DNA of 64,000 bases, from positions 9,526,679 through 9,590,678 of the forward strand of contig OX453282.1 in assembly GCA_949710005.1 (NCBI GenBank). Direction: 5' to 3'. The position numbers and the translations under genes were made by a program. Under the pieces are notes generated by a model. That model saw nothing but the letters and a program-made list of their open reading frames with translations. It did no database searches and was not told the origin of the DNA. The stretch is from Ricordea florida. Its lineage: Eukaryota > Cnidaria > Anthozoa > Corallimorpharia > Ricordeidae. Of this stretch, positions 29,802-42,256 are shown one piece after another (within the stretch, counting starts at the first letter, position 1; every line of letters begins with the position of its first letter).

Positions 29802-30236
29802 CTAAGAAACGAAAGAGAAGGGAGAATCATGATATACATGAAATTGAGAAGTGTGTCAGAGCAATCCTCATATACTGAATTTCTTGATACGTGCTAAGCT
29901 ATATAGTCGCTTTTAACTTGCAATTTAATAGTCACACCACAATTTTAATTAATTCGAAACTCTCTTCGAACTGGCTTGCTGGAAGAATCCTATCGATGAT
30001 GCGAAAAGATCTATATTACAATCAAGCGCACGTTTCAGATCCTTTCTCTATTATTGTTACGAGCTCTTATTATTGCAGACGACTCGCACTTAAGTGACAG
30101 AGTACCCATGCTGATGGTCAAAACAATACAAGAATCATTTCAAGAGACTGCAATCACACCGTGGCCTTCGTGTCTTCACGTGTGGATCACCCCACATATG
30201 CAAACATAAACGCAGCATACCGCGTGGGATTCCTAC

Positions 30237-30533
30237 CTAGGACCGTCAGGTTTGCTGTCTCTAACGACGTCCATGCGAAGTTGGTCGCGTTGCACAAATA
30301 CCTCCCTGTGTCTTCTCTCATTAACGAATGGATTGTCAAAGAAGAGATGCTTTCAATTTTTCCCGGTATCTGCGATTCCGATATCTCTATACGTCCTGAA
30401 CCTGTCAGTAGAATGCCATTTTTCGTCCATCTCAGGGAAGGGGACGGAAACGCCCTTGCCGTACAGTTTAATGTCACCATTGATGCAATCCTTCTGGTAG
30501 CAGATGCTGGTGGCTTTGTTATATTTGCTGGCA
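30237..30533 (-). CDS. Receptor gene: Ig domain 16 (type E)
   Basis: The last Ig before the FnIII block. The Cys is in VTLNCTARAFPSP, the Trp in LRWTKNG, and the second Cys in TGRYLCNATN. 297 nt, phase 1 both ends; acceptor CGTTTCAG, donor GTAGGA. It does not belong to the repeated C-B-A module and is longer than the C and B types. Confidence 0.8.
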
Positions 30534-31447
30534 CTGAAACGAAAATAGGAATAAAAACTTTATGTTACTATTGTTAAACAAACAGTCCTGATATAGGTCA
30601 CTTATTACCATCCTCACTATCCTTTGGTTTCAGCATCAAGTCTGAGGCAGTTGATTACACCAAATGCCGGCGCGCCTCTTGTAAAGGAACTTGAAATAAT
30701 GAAATGAGGACTGTGGGGATCATTGGCAATAGGTAACATCAGAACAGTCTCAAGAATATTCTGTGAGACGCTATCACTGGTTTGTTACTGCATGTGACGT
30801 AAAAGAACAACTTTGTTCTGATTGGACGGTACAATGCATTCGCGGGAATTCGAACGACTAAAAATAGAAAGAAACAGGCAAAGGTTGTCTCCTAGGGTTT
30901 ATAAGGGAGATGGAGGCTCCGGGTGATGGGCTCCTGGTAACATTTAATTCTTCTATTAGGCCACAAAAGAAAACCAAAAGATATCCTTTTTGTTGTTATT
31001 GTTGTAGAGTGTCGCGAGAAAACCAGGTTAGCCTTTCTAGAAGATACCAAGCACACCACAATACAAATTATACGAGCTATCAATGGGATTTGTCTGGAAA
31101 CAAACAGAACTATATGATAGTACTCTTCTAAGGGATGGTCATGATCACGCTGTGGGGTTTCATTCTCTGATACATGATTAAGAACCAAGCCGTAGAGTTA
31201 CATGAACCGAATATCATAGGACAGTACATTTCAGTAGCCTTAAAAAGAATGGCTTGATCCACAGATGAAAAAGTTGGGGCTATGTCCCATAGCAAAACAA
31301 ACAGTACTACAGTGCAGAACTGTTCAGTAGCTTTCCACCGAATGAAGACTGAGGATGGTCTTGAATTGGTTGGTCAGAATCACTTTGCCATAGTGGAGAT
31401 CAGATATTGATGCTGGTAGATAAATGCCAGTGTTATAAATAACTTAC

Positions 31448-31744
31448 CATATACAACTAACCGTCCAGTTCCATTAACATTTCCTCTGTAATTAGAATAG
31501 AAACACGTGTACTCCCCAAAGTCATTATACTTTACAGAGTTTATAGTTAAATTAGAGGTTCTTGTAAATCCTTCATCTGTTGTTATGACAATATGTTTAT
31601 TCTCCTCAGCAGTGATCGTCTCATTGTCCTTGAACCAAGTGACAGAAGGGGACGGGATTGCCTCCGCAATACAAGTGAGAATAACTGGGTTTCCTTCAGT
31701 TTTTTCGACCTTTTTAGGAAAAACTGTGGCAATGGAGGGTCGAG
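31448..31744 (-). CDS. Receptor gene: Ig domain 15 (type D)
   Basis: I-set-like domain: VILTCIAEAIPSP, VTWFKDNET, FGEYTCFYSNYRG. 297 nt, the same length as the next Ig, with phase 1 ends; acceptor TGATTGCAG, donor GTAAGT. Domains 15 and 16 form a pair distinct from the upstream repeats. Confidence 0.8.
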
Positions 31745-32039
31745 CTGCAATCATAGAAAAGGCAGAGAGAACTGGTTAAATTTACATTATGTAAAGGGTA
31801 GCTTTAGAGTGAAGTGTGTACAAATCTGATTATAAGCTGGCCCTTTGCATCGTCTCTGAGCCTGTTCGTTATAACACCAACAAAGTCCAGAGCCTTTCAA
31901 GTAGCTAAACCTAAGGTATCAGCATACCCAAAAATTAACAATTTTCCAAATTTTAGTTATTGAAATAATCACGTACATCTGTTACATGTTTTAATTCAAA
32001 ATTTTCCAAGAAAAATGATCATTATAGACAAAGTTATAA

Positions 32040-32820
32040 AGTAAAAACTATTCCGTGAATAACTATCTCTAATTGGAAGCTGCCAACAAGTTTTCATGGT
32101 CAATTTAACTGCAACTAAAAGTAATGTGATAGAAAAGCATCATGTTTTGCTTTGCATCGCGTGATCTAGTCTCACGTAATCGATCGTTTGTTGTGGGAGC
32201 TGTCTTACAAAAAGAAACGCAAGACATCATATCCTTTTTTAAGTGCGAAGAAGGCACCGAAACGGAAAAAATTAAAAGTATTTTATATTGAATGAGCCAA
32301 AGCGCTCGCCGCCAGTGATAAAGGCTCATATTTGAAGCAAGATAAATTGCTTGAACTGGACGGTCTGGACGAATAAGAAGACCAAGCGGTTCCCATTTTC
32401 AGTGCCAGCCGTTTGAAACTTTAAGAAAAGCGTAACAAGGATCCAAAAGAGACATCGAATCACAAGAGTCCGAATCAGAAGAGATGGAATCACAAAGAGG
32501 CATGGAAAAAACAAACCAGACAAGTAATCAAAATTTCCGGCATGGTTTTTTATATCAAGATGTGAAGAAAACGTAACGATGTCTCTCGCTTTCACCCGTT
32601 TAATTCTGACCGGAAACGAACTCAATTTGTGAAATTTTGGTAATTGATCTCTATTTTAGGAGAGGTTTTTATTTCTTGCATTAAATCGACAAATAATTGT
32701 GATCTACAACCCCTAAACTTTCAGAAAATATATACGTTATTGGAGGTTTTATGAAACGTGCGACCGTGAAGCAACGACAACGCGAGGTTGTCATTTGAGG
32801 TATACTGATACCTTAAGCTA
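32040..32820. repeat. Dispersed repeat, copy inverted relative to 26,540-27,420
   Basis: The stretch TTTTGCTTTGCATCGCGTGA (near 32,143) and the block ACGCGAGGTTGTCATTTGAG (near 32,780) both have reverse-complement partners in the earlier intron, in reversed order. This is what two copies of one element in opposite orientation would give. Confidence 0.65.
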
Positions 32821-33106
32821 TAGAGCTCGCTCCCAAGCAGGATACGTTTTAAACGTTTCTTTTCTTAAAGTATTTTTCGCCGTTATCAACCGACATATTT
32901 TGGTTCTAGAGGTGATGGCATGGAAATAGAGATTCTTGTATAATTCTCCAAATGCTTGTTGTCAATATCATCATCAAACATATCATTATCAGCAACATTA
33001 TTTTTATGTACTACATCCTTGCATTTTTTACATAACTTTCGCTTTTCTTTCCTTTATTGTGTTCTATGAGTAATGTAACAATGAAACTTTTATGTATGGT
33101 GCTTAC

Positions 33107-33376
33107 CGTGGATGGTAACATTACTTGAGGTAAAGTTAGTGCCAGCATCATTCTCAACAAAGCAAGCATAAACACCATCATTTTTAGAATCCGCACTTCT
33201 TACTCTCAGTGTTTTGTTGGAATTCTCGAACTCTGCGTCAGGAAACACGAAAGAATCATCCTTTGTCCAGTAGTAACGAGGCTCGGGGTCACCACTAGCT
33301 AAACATGATAAGATGACGGTGCTTCCTCGCTCTGCCACCACAGTTTCGTTCAAAGCAGTGATGATCTGAGGGGGAA
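33107..33376 (-). CDS. Receptor gene: Ig domain 14 (B type, module 5)
   Basis: The domain shows VILSCLASGDPEP, YYWTKDDSF and DGVYACFVENDAG. The GDP-x-P followed by (Y/V)W-x-KD is the B-type signature shared with four other exons. 270 nt, phase 1; acceptor CATTCTCTAG, donor GTAAGC. No A-type exon follows it, so the fifth module is incomplete. Confidence 0.8.
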
Positions 33377-33739
33377 CTAGAGAATGCAATTGCTGTGTTA
33401 GGAGACGCAATTTGTTTCCTTAATAGCTTTCACTTCCATGGATGATAAGAATATAAGTTTTCTTGAAAATATCAACAGTGTTAAGCAACCAAATGGGAAG
33501 AATGAAGCATTTTATTAATTTGAGGATCTTGAGTTGATATAACATCACTGAATTCTCCAAACCAAGCTTTTTAAGAAAATATATGAGGCTACTTATGAGA
33601 ATTGCTACAAAGATCATAGGAGTCTTGAGTTGTCACTTATAATTGACCAGGCTGAATGCCTAGTGTTAGCAGTGACCATAAGCTGCGTACAACTCTTTTT
33701 TGATTAGGTAGAGAACGGATAAAATGCACCACAATAAAA

Positions 33740-34385
33740 CTGGACTTTAAAAGAAATGCCTGATGAAGAGAGAAATGACGGTGACTTTGTTGTGCCACAT
33801 TAAGTCTAAAACCACTTTTTTATACCGAGTGAAATCAAAGGCTCCTTCGAGCTACCTCATGGTATGTGGTAATTATTCCATGAAGAGCTGTCCTTTCCCA
33901 GACCATAAGGCGTTCATTCCGAAAAGTTCGTTTTGTGCACTCTTGCTACGGCTGATCGGTTACTCGTTGTCCAAATTGGAGACATGCGTCACTTTTAGGA
34001 CTTTAAAATCCATTTCTTTCCACTCGAGCATTCTTGAACACATTTCCTGTTCGTTCGCGAGATCTTCAAAAGTGTATTTTGATCAAAGATGGAGCGAAAG
34101 GAACGAAAACCCGCCTTGACAATCTTTGCGTCGGGCTCGACACAGCAGACGCCATTTTGTAAAAATGTGCTGCCGCTTTGTTTCACCCCCTCCCCCCACA
34201 TATGTGAACATAGAACAATTGCACGCCTTTGTGGACAAAACCAAACCTAGTAGGGGAGACAGGGGTAAGCCTGTTTAATTCACATTTAATGCAGATTTAA
34301 TGCATAAATTAATTGTCTAACGGGAATGGAGTGACCAATCCAACCATCACTATACCTCATGGTATGACGTACATACCATGAGGTA
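33740..34385. repeat. Intronic repeat region ending in a perfect palindrome
   Basis: TACCTCATGGTATG (34,353-34,366) pairs with 34,372-34,385 over a 5-nt spacer. The same 14-mer also occurs near 33,849. The stretch between looks like a non-coding dispersed element, but its borders are unclear. Confidence 0.45.
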
Positions 34386-34549
34386 AAAAGAGAAAGAAAA
34401 AATCTAAAAACTAGCAAATTGTATTTTCACATTCGGCTTACGTTCTCTGGTAGCCAAAAATAAAGCCATAATAATAATAAAGCTTATTCGTTTTCAATTT
34501 TAACCAATGCAAAAACTTTTACCAAGTTCTAAGGCCCTTGAACGCTTAC

Positions 34550-34813
34550 CATGAATTGTTAAAGCGACAGCAAAGATTGCAACACCGGCTCTGCTTGAGG
34601 CCACGCATGAGTACGTCCCCTCGCAGCTTGCATCATTCTTAACGGAATTAATTGTCATGTTTCCGTTAGAGAACGAATTAGAGGGAAGCTTGCCACGATC
34701 CTTCTTCCAGGATATCTCTGGCTCCGGGACACCTGATGCCTCGCACGAGAACGTAACCGATTCGCCCTCATTAACAGTTTGATTTTGAGGTGTGAGATCA
34801 AACTCAGGCTTAA
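34550..34813 (-). CDS. Receptor gene: Ig domain 13 (C type, module 5)
   Basis: This exon has a short open frame and is easily missed. It reads VNEGESVTFSCEASGVPEPE, ISWKKDRG, then CEGTYSCVASSRAG. CxASGVP-x-P is the C-type signature. 264 nt, phase 1; acceptor TTTCTTAG, donor GTAAGC. Confidence 0.8.
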
Positions 34814-35150
34814 CTAAGAAAAAAACGACACATATTAGTAGAAACAGATACTTTTATGCAAAGTTATAGAAACGTTGTACACAGCCTATTTTAGTGTGTG
34901 AAGTGCGACTCCAAAGTCAGGTTTAACTAAAATCAAACGACACGTACGTAGAAATAATATTGTTTACTTAAACGGAAAGTTATAGAAAAGGTGTTCACAG
35001 CCTATATTAGGATATAAAATGAGAAATCAAAACCAGGCTTAGCTAAGGAAAAATGACACATGTTAGTAGAAATTCGCACTTTTTATTTTATAAAAAAAAG
35101 ATTGTACACAGCCTGTATGACGTGCGAAGTCCATCTCGGGCACAACTAAG
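34805..35150. repeat. Tandem repeat that duplicates a splice-acceptor region
   Basis: Four roughly 103-116-bp units start near 34,805, 34,918, 35,034 and 35,137. Each contains (on plus) a CAGG(C/T)TTA(A/G)CTAA-like border followed by GACACA...TAGTAGAAA. The first unit is the genuine acceptor of Ig 13; the others are copies within the intron. Confidence 0.7.
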
Positions 35151-35347
35151 TAAAAAGAAGGAATTTTAATAGCTATGACAGAAAACATAAAATTCAATCA
35201 TCTATAAGAAAGCTGTTTGAAAGCATTTTCTTGTTATTGTGGTTCTGCTAAATTATTCTGAGGAAGAGTGACTTTCATTTCATAAATTTCCGCGGCTTTT
35301 CATTTTTGCATGGTTAATACGTGAAGTGGTGGAGACTCAGTACTTAC

Positions 35348-35686
35348 AAAGGACCTCTATCCCTGTGGAAGCTGGTTGCTTCTTCACACGATTGTCAGCA
35401 GTACAGGAATAATTGCCTGCCTCGTCGTATGTTACACCAGTAATACGTAGGTATAATCGACTCGTAACATTGTCCATTGGATGGGTGACATTATGCGATG
35501 TTACTTGTACTACTCTAAGCGTGTCATCGGTGGTAAAAAGAGTCACATTTGGTATGATGTTCTCCCTTTTGTTCCATACAACCACTGGTGCGGGATGGCC
35601 TTTGCCGTAACAGTCAATGGTAATATTGGCTTGCCTCTTCTGAAGGATAAGTGTCCTATTGCCCACGATGGTTACCATCGGTGGAA
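35348..35686 (-). CDS. Receptor gene: Ig domain 12 (A type, module 4)
   Basis: Long-form Ig: ITIDCYGKGHPAP, VVVWNKREN, NVTSRLYLRITGVTYDEAGN, then YSCTADN. The (L/I)YL(R)-x-x-GVTY segment before the second Cys defines the A type. 339 nt, phase 1; acceptor CGTTATAG, donor GTAAGT. Confidence 0.8.
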
Positions 35687-36450
35687 CTATAACGAGAAAG
35701 CCATGATACATTTCTTAAAAACCCGACAAAATGATTTAGAGAAGATGTGTCTGCTGTAATATAAATATTTATGAGTGATCTCTTGGATTTCAAAAAAAAA
35801 AAAAAAAAAATTGTCCGGAATAATCTCAGAATTTATTCAAAGGTATGGTGCTCAATAAAAGCAACATTGCAGGAGAAACCGACTCTTGTTTTCTACAATT
35901 AAAAAAAAGAGGAGCAAATGCTACGATTTCTTATTGTTATTTTGTAAGTTATTTGTTTACACTACCATAACTGAAATTCACCCACACACTGAAAAATAAT
36001 TTGTAAATTTTGACTGCTTTTTAATCTTTTTTTTCATATTCTGCTATATGGACAGAAGAATTACAAATGTATTAGGGTCGTCAAAACTAAATGTGCTAAG
36101 ATGCATCTTTTGTAGTAGCATATATAAACAGCTTAAAGAATTTTTAATTGTAGATTTGATTTCTTAATACTACTCGTAAAGCACATTTGAAAAGTGATAA
36201 CTTACAAAAGAGTTGAATTTGCCCTTTGCCAAGTTATTTTATTAGTATTAAAAATAACATAATAATAATAGTAATTATTATCATTATCATTGTTATTATT
36301 TAGTATATTTCTCATTCTCTATCTGATGCTATGAAAATGAAGTTTTGGTATATTTTTATATATTTATACGAAATATAATTGTGAATATTATTTCTAGTAT
36401 TTTAGCAGATGATAAATTGAAAATTAAAGTCTGTTTGAGAATTTGTTAAT
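35687..36450. other. Intron with poly(A) and AT-rich simple sequence
   Basis: An A-run of about 18 is at 35,792-35,810, and AAT/ATT-rich simple sequence is near 36,245-36,305. No exon recognised. Confidence 0.5.
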
Positions 36451-36463
36451 CATTGTTATTATT

Positions 36464-39011
36464 AATGTTATTATTATGTCCATTTCTTGTAGACTCAGGC
36501 AGGATATTCGGCCTGGTTTATAGTCCTTGGGAGCCGGTTACAACTGGTCACCACGGGTCCCAGGTCTCTTCCTTTTGTTTTTCTTATATGGACAGTACTT
36601 TCCTTAGAACCTTTGATGTCGCCAGCAATGCTGTTTTCTGGATAACTTCCATCCTCACGCTTACACCGATTTGCTTCATGTACTCTTTAAGGTTTACTGA
36701 TATGGCTCCAAGGGCCACAATAACCACAGGCACTACAATGACTTTTCGCATGCGCCAGACTTTTTCGATCTCATCTTTTAATAGTTGGTATTTTTCTAAC
36801 TTCTCAAGTTCCTTATCTTTCACCCTGTCATCACCTGGGATAGCAACATCGATTATGACAGCCTCTCTCTCCTTCTTATCAATAAAGACAATGTCTGGTC
36901 TTTTTGCCTTGATTTTCCGATCACACTGGACCGTGAAATCCCACAGTATCTTGAAGTTTTCACTTTCCACCACTCCCTTAGGCTTCAGTTCATACCAATT
37001 GTTAGCTCTTTCCAATCCACATTTACGGCAAGGTTGCCAGTAAATATACCATGTCACGTTATCGTGCCTTCCTTTATATTCTGTCTGCGCCAGTGTGCCA
37101 CACTCACTCACCACACGGGCCACCGTTTCTCCCTTACATCCGCACATTCTGCACAAAGGGGTTTCTACTGTGTGGTCAATATGAAATTTCATGTAATTTG
37201 TTCCTAGTCTTTTCATATCACGGCCTCAGTAAGTCCTTTCAAATTTCCTTCTGCAATCCACTGCCACCTTCTATCCCAGTCAATACCTTTCTTTTCTATC
37301 ACATACTGCCCATGCATTCTTTTCTGCTTCTATTCATTCTCCGTTTCCTTGACTTCATTCACTTTGTACTCCTTTGGGTCCACAGCCACTGGGATGTTGA
37401 TTACATTGCTTTCTCCAACTTTCTTGATTAATGCCTCTTCACTATTTCTCATATACCAACTCAAGTTGTTCTCTTGTCTCCTCACGCAGCTATCACAACT
37501 GATCAGACCTCTTCCTCCCTTCCTTCTGGGTACTTTTATTCTGGCAACATCACTTCTTGGGTGTAGCTCCTTATTCGTTGTCTTGATTTTTCTGGACTTC
37601 CTATCCGTTTCCTTAAGTTCCTTCTTATTCCATTTAGTTGTTCCTGCTCCATACCTCAGGAGCGACACAGTCCAAGAGTTTGCTGCTTTGATCTTTTCTT
37701 ACCATTGAGCTGAAATTTCATGACAATTTTGAACCACCTTATGTACTCTGTTCGAAGTATGTCTTTCATTTCCCTCTCCTTAAACTTGTCCAACTCTAAA
37801 ATGCCCAGATACTTGTAACCTTCGTCATCAACTTCCTTGATTGTCTGTCAATTTATCAACTTAATACCCTCACATTTACACCTTTCCCCCGCTTCAGCAC
37901 AGCAACACCACCGTTCGTTATCCCAAGTTTCATTCCTATTTCTTGGCTAATCAACTGGACTGTTGATACAAGGCTTTCAATCTTTGCAGACCTTCAAGTA
38001 AAGATGAAATGGTTTATTTTGAGTTCTCCATCCTAAGGTCCATCCTGCCTTGGCATCCTGTAGGATCTAGGTCAAAGGTACCAAACAAACCACGAATATA
38101 AGGGGGGGGGGGGGGGACAGGCTGTCTCCTTGAAAGATACCGCGTCTAATATCAACTAAAACAAGTGTCACTCCACCAGATGTCTGTTCTGTCTTGGATT
38201 TCTGCAGGAAAGTTATATTTTCTACTACCTGTGCCATTTTAAGATTGCAATAATCCGAGAGTGAGGCACCATGCCGTATGGTTTCTTATAGTCCACCCAC
38301 GCCGTAGCCTAGTTCTTGTGCTTTCTTTTGCAATCAGCAAGGACCATATCATCAACCAACAAGTGATCTTTAGAGCCTCTGCTCTTTCTCCTACACCCCT
38401 TCTGTTCTATAGGCATTACTTCATCTACTGTAGTCAATATTCCCCTGATCTCATTCAACTCAAAGGAAGTAAACCACTCATTCTTTCTAATCGCCCTAGC
38501 TTGATTACATAGTGTCTGCTCTGTTATCTTTGGTAAGCCACTTTCCTTCCAGACAGCATGCATTCTCTGTCTATATCCTCTCACTGGTCTGCCACTTTCA
38601 TCCACTGGTTTACTCAGATAGTAGCACTCCATTACAGCAATGTTCATATCTCTGCTCCATTTCATTCTGACAGTAGCTGGGTAACGACCGGGCCCACCCT
38701 GCCATGCAGTGGGACACCTGCCGGGCGAGGCAGCATCACCAGTTTCCCCGGTTCCACTCCCATTCACGCCGTTCATGGATGAATCATAATCACTCATTAT
38801 GAGGGTGGTACTTTAAAGGTGCAACCAGCACCAGTGTTTTTATCGAGACACTTTCTCTGGAAGGGCTGTCGACCAAGACTGAAGGGTCCTCCCTACCCTG
38901 TGTTGTTACACCAACAAGGGTGGTTTTGGGGTTACCGACACTTGCCAAGGGTACCACCTCAGACTCTGTTGGCGGGAGCGTCCAATTTCCAGTGGTAGGC
39001 TGATGTACCAA
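36464..39011 (-). mobile_element. NeSL/R2-like retroelement with restriction-like endonuclease, decayed
   Basis: Minus-strand pieces read, 5' to 3': an N-terminal region with KWSRDMNIAVMECYYLS and RGYRQRMHAVWKESG (38,309-38,797); reverse transcriptase traces YKKPYGMVPHS and RGIFQGDSLSP (about 38,110-38,300); GYKYLGILELD (about 37,820); then the Cys region CRMCGCKGETVARVVSEC and an endonuclease patch RPDIVFIDKKEREAVIIDVA (36,584-37,216). A G-run at 38,103-38,116, frameshifts and loss of the YxDD box show it is inactive. The usual His of the C-C-H-C motif appears replaced. The 3' end has an AAT-rich tail. Confidence 0.8.
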
Positions 39012-39054
39012 CCTGTCCTACCCTAGTGCCCATATTATTAGTAGCATAATTATT

Positions 39055-39304
39055 GTTATTATTATGTCCATTCCTTGTAGACTCAGGCTAAACTAGGATG
39101 TTCAGCCTGGTATATAGTCCTTTGGAGCGGGTTACAACAAGTCACCACAGGTCCCAGGACTCTCTTTTCCTTCTTTTTTTACAGAGTCAGTACTTTCCTT
39201 AGTATCTTTGCTGTCCCCAACAGTGCTGTTTTCTGGATAACTTCCAGCTTCACGTTCACGCCGATTCGCTATTATTATTGTTATTATCATTATTATTATT
39301 ATTA

Positions 39305-39337
<33 letters not shown>

Positions 39338-39350
39338 GAATCATTATTAT
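39055..39350 (-). mobile_element. Second 3' end of the same retroelement plus ATT microsatellite
   Basis: 39,057-39,268 matches 36,478-36,690 (the 3' end of the adjacent element) across about 200 bp, including GTAGACTCAGGC and CTGTTTTCTGGATAACTTCC. It is bordered on the right by a long (ATT)n run at about 39,268-39,348. The copy is 5'-truncated to its last 200 bp. Confidence 0.75.
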
Positions 39351-39689
39351 CTTCTCTTTCAGACGGCCCATCCCATAGTGATGCTGGGTGATATTTAACA
39401 TTTTTCTAAGTAATATTCAAGCTTGATTTGATAGATATTTGATAGATAGTTTATTAAAAATCACATCGCAGCCTAGAGGCTGAATTAAGCAATTTGTACA
39501 ACTTTTACATAACAATTTGAATCTAACACTATTTACTGAATTATGTTTATATGAATACTAAATAAAAATATATTAATATTAATAATAGTAAGGAAACGAT
39601 AAAAATATTAAGACAATATAATATACACCATTAAGATCCATTCATACCGGCAGCCAATCAATTAGAAAATCTGTCGTATAAAACTAAAA

Positions 39690-41380
39690 AAATAACCTAT
39701 GTTTGGATCGTATTTCGGGCCATTGCGTACACAAGGGTGTTTTTGGTTCTTTTTGTTTTCAAATTCGGGAGGGCAAAAGGACGATGGTTGCAAAGATTAT
39801 ATCGTGCTTCGTTCTTTGGGGGTAGTAAGCTGCTCAGTTTGTGATTTGGCTCAGAACAAATCTCATTAAACAGCTTACTGCATAGTCGACTATGCTGCTC
39901 CGTAATAGATGTAATGCCCAAGAAACCGCATGCACTATTGTAGCTCGTGCGGGGCAAAATTATCGAAAGCGCCCTTTTTTCGATACGCACAAGCTCATTT
40001 TTAGGTACTGCTGCAGGGCGTTATAAAAAACTGGCACATTATAGTAAACACACGAACGAACACAGGCCTTATAGAAAAGAACTAAGTCTGAAGGAGGCAG
40101 TCGAGCCCGCTTAAGTTGGACAAAAAAGTGCAACTTCTAGCCAGCTTTCTTGACTACCTCCTCCACATGAGCGTTCCACGTCAGGTTATCGCTTATTGTT
40201 AATCCTAAAATTTTTGCGCTTTTCACAACCTCGAGCGCTTTGCCATCGATAGTTATGGCATCGATGCATTCGGGATTACGGGCAAGCGAGATTTGCATTT
40301 CTTTGTACTTATCAGGTTTAAAAACAACTCTATTTTTGCGGGACCACTCAATGATGTGATCAGGCACCCTGAGCGTTGCTGGTACTTTCTTCATCGATTA
40401 CCTCAGAGGTCGTGGTATCATCCACGAATTTCCATAAATGTGGTGAATTTATATCCAAATCGATGATAAATAATATGAATAACCATGGCCCAATTTGGTA
40501 CCCTGTGGTACCCCGGAGGGGACTGGACCACACTGGGAGTAACAGCCTTTAGCCAACTTAATCCGTTGTGATCGATTAGAAAGGAAATCAATAATCCAAT
40601 TCACAACACTCCAGGGAATGGCCAACCTACTTAGCTTGTTGATTAAAATCTTGTGGTCAATAAAATCAAACGCCTTGCGATAATCGAACAAGATCGTTCT
40701 AACTGTTGCCCCGTTCCCATCAGTCCCTTTAACCCAAGCATGCAACATGCTTATAAGTGCCATGGTGGTAGAGGACTTTGGAATCGCCCCATACTGGTCA
40801 CTGCCGACCACGTCGAGAATAGCAGGCTTTAGAAAGTCCCCCACCACAAACCCCTAGGCTACCTTAGATACGCATGGTGTTAAAGAGACTTGTCTTAACT
40901 CCTTTTTCAGGTCGAGAACAGGCTTCCTTTTTGGAAGGGGGGGACATCGGCCATCTGCCAAATGGTGGGCAGGCACTGTTCGCGATAGGACGCATTAAGT
41001 ATATGTGCGATGGGAAGAGCCAAGATGTCTGCGTATTCCTTTAGCAGCCAGTTAGGCACATTATCAGGGGCGCACGCCTTTCGGTAAAGCTTAGGAACAC
41101 AGGCTCAGCAAAAGACGCGCAAGTGGCTCTTGTAATTTATACTGATCTAGAAGATCTAGAAAAGACGCATTGGTAGTGTTGGCCTGCTCAAGTTTAGAAA
41201 GGTCGGAAAACCAGTCGACATTGATATGACTTATCAAGTCCCCACTACTCGATTTGGCGCCACTAATCCGTGGCATAGAACCAAGGACTGCCATAACTAC
41301 TCGGATTACTTTGGATTTCTTTTCCCATAATCTTGTTAATTCCGTTCTCAAGATGGAGTAGCACATTATCATTATCATTA
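39690..41380 (-). mobile_element. LINE (CR1/Jockey-like) fragment, decayed
   Basis: Minus-strand pieces read IRVVMAVLGSMPRISG (about 41,300), then reverse transcriptase RTILFDYRKAFDFIDHKIL and PVPSGVPQGTKLG (about 40,500-40,720), a FVDDTTTSEVI catalytic block split by a frameshift (about 40,400), ITIDGKALEVVKSAKILGLT (about 40,230) and a C-terminal region near 39,700-39,990. The 5' part is missing. It lies in the receptor intron in the sense orientation. Confidence 0.8.
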
Positions 41381-41492
41381 TTATTACTGTTATAATTACT
41401 TAGATTTCTATTATTATTACTATTATTAATAACATTTTGAACAGCAGAGAAAACCTTCAGTACTTAAGTCAACAAAACTATTTTCTACTTAC

Positions 41493-41759
41493 TCTGCACG
41501 TTCACTCGTGCTTTTGAGGAAACATTTCCAGCTCTGCTTTGGGCAGTGCATCTGTAGGACCCTTCATCGGATATTTTTACTTCTGGAATCACCAGCGTAG
41601 CGTTTCCCTGTGAAAACTGAGCACGTGGAATAATAGGGTTTTGATCTTTGGTCCAGTAAAAAGCTAGAAGGGGGTCACCCGAGGCAGAGCAGGTTAGGTT
41701 CAACGTGGTGCCATTCAGAACCTTAACATCTTGTAAACGAGACTGAAGGAATGGTGGTA
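41493..41759 (-). CDS. Receptor gene: Ig domain 11 (B type, module 4)
   Basis: LNLTCSASGDPLL, FYWTKDQNP and EGSYRCTAQSRAG follow the B pattern. 267 nt, phase 1; acceptor TTTCCTTCCAG, donor GTAAGT. Confidence 0.8.
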
Positions 41760-42256
41760 CTGGAAGGAAACGAAGAAAAGAGTATAACAACATAAGATGA
41801 CTCGGGATTGGCGGCAAAACACTCACGTTTCAGAATGCGAAAATAGTGCGCCAGTGACGATGATGACGTGAATATGGATTGATTGATTGATTGATTGCAC
41901 TAATGGGGTTGTCGATGTTGTGTTGTCAGTGCTTCACTGTGTTCTGAAGTTATGTTCTCTTATTGCTTTTCATGGTATTATTGTTGAGGCAAGTACTTTC
42001 AATATCTCCAATTGCGATTCTTTGCTTTCACTCTGGCGCTTTGTTTAAGATTAAACAGTGTTCGCTTACTCCTGCCGAACGCCATGACCATATAGTTGCG
42101 TTTTTTAATGCGATTCCTTGCCCACTGCAAATATACGATTCATTCCACACACGAAATAATTATATCATGGCCAGCCTTGAAACGTCAAAATGTGCCTGCA
42201 TGGACACTAAATTGTAGGTGTACTTCGGAGTGAATGTAAATAAATCGATACATTAC

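Noticed and set aside
36453-37043. 196-codon plus-strand hydrophobic ORF
   Set aside because: It is the complement of the retroelement endonuclease region, which carries the recognisable motifs.
38103-38116. G-run as a possible G-quadruplex regulatory site
   Set aside because: It sits inside a dead retroelement in an intron and may be a sequencing or assembly length artefact.
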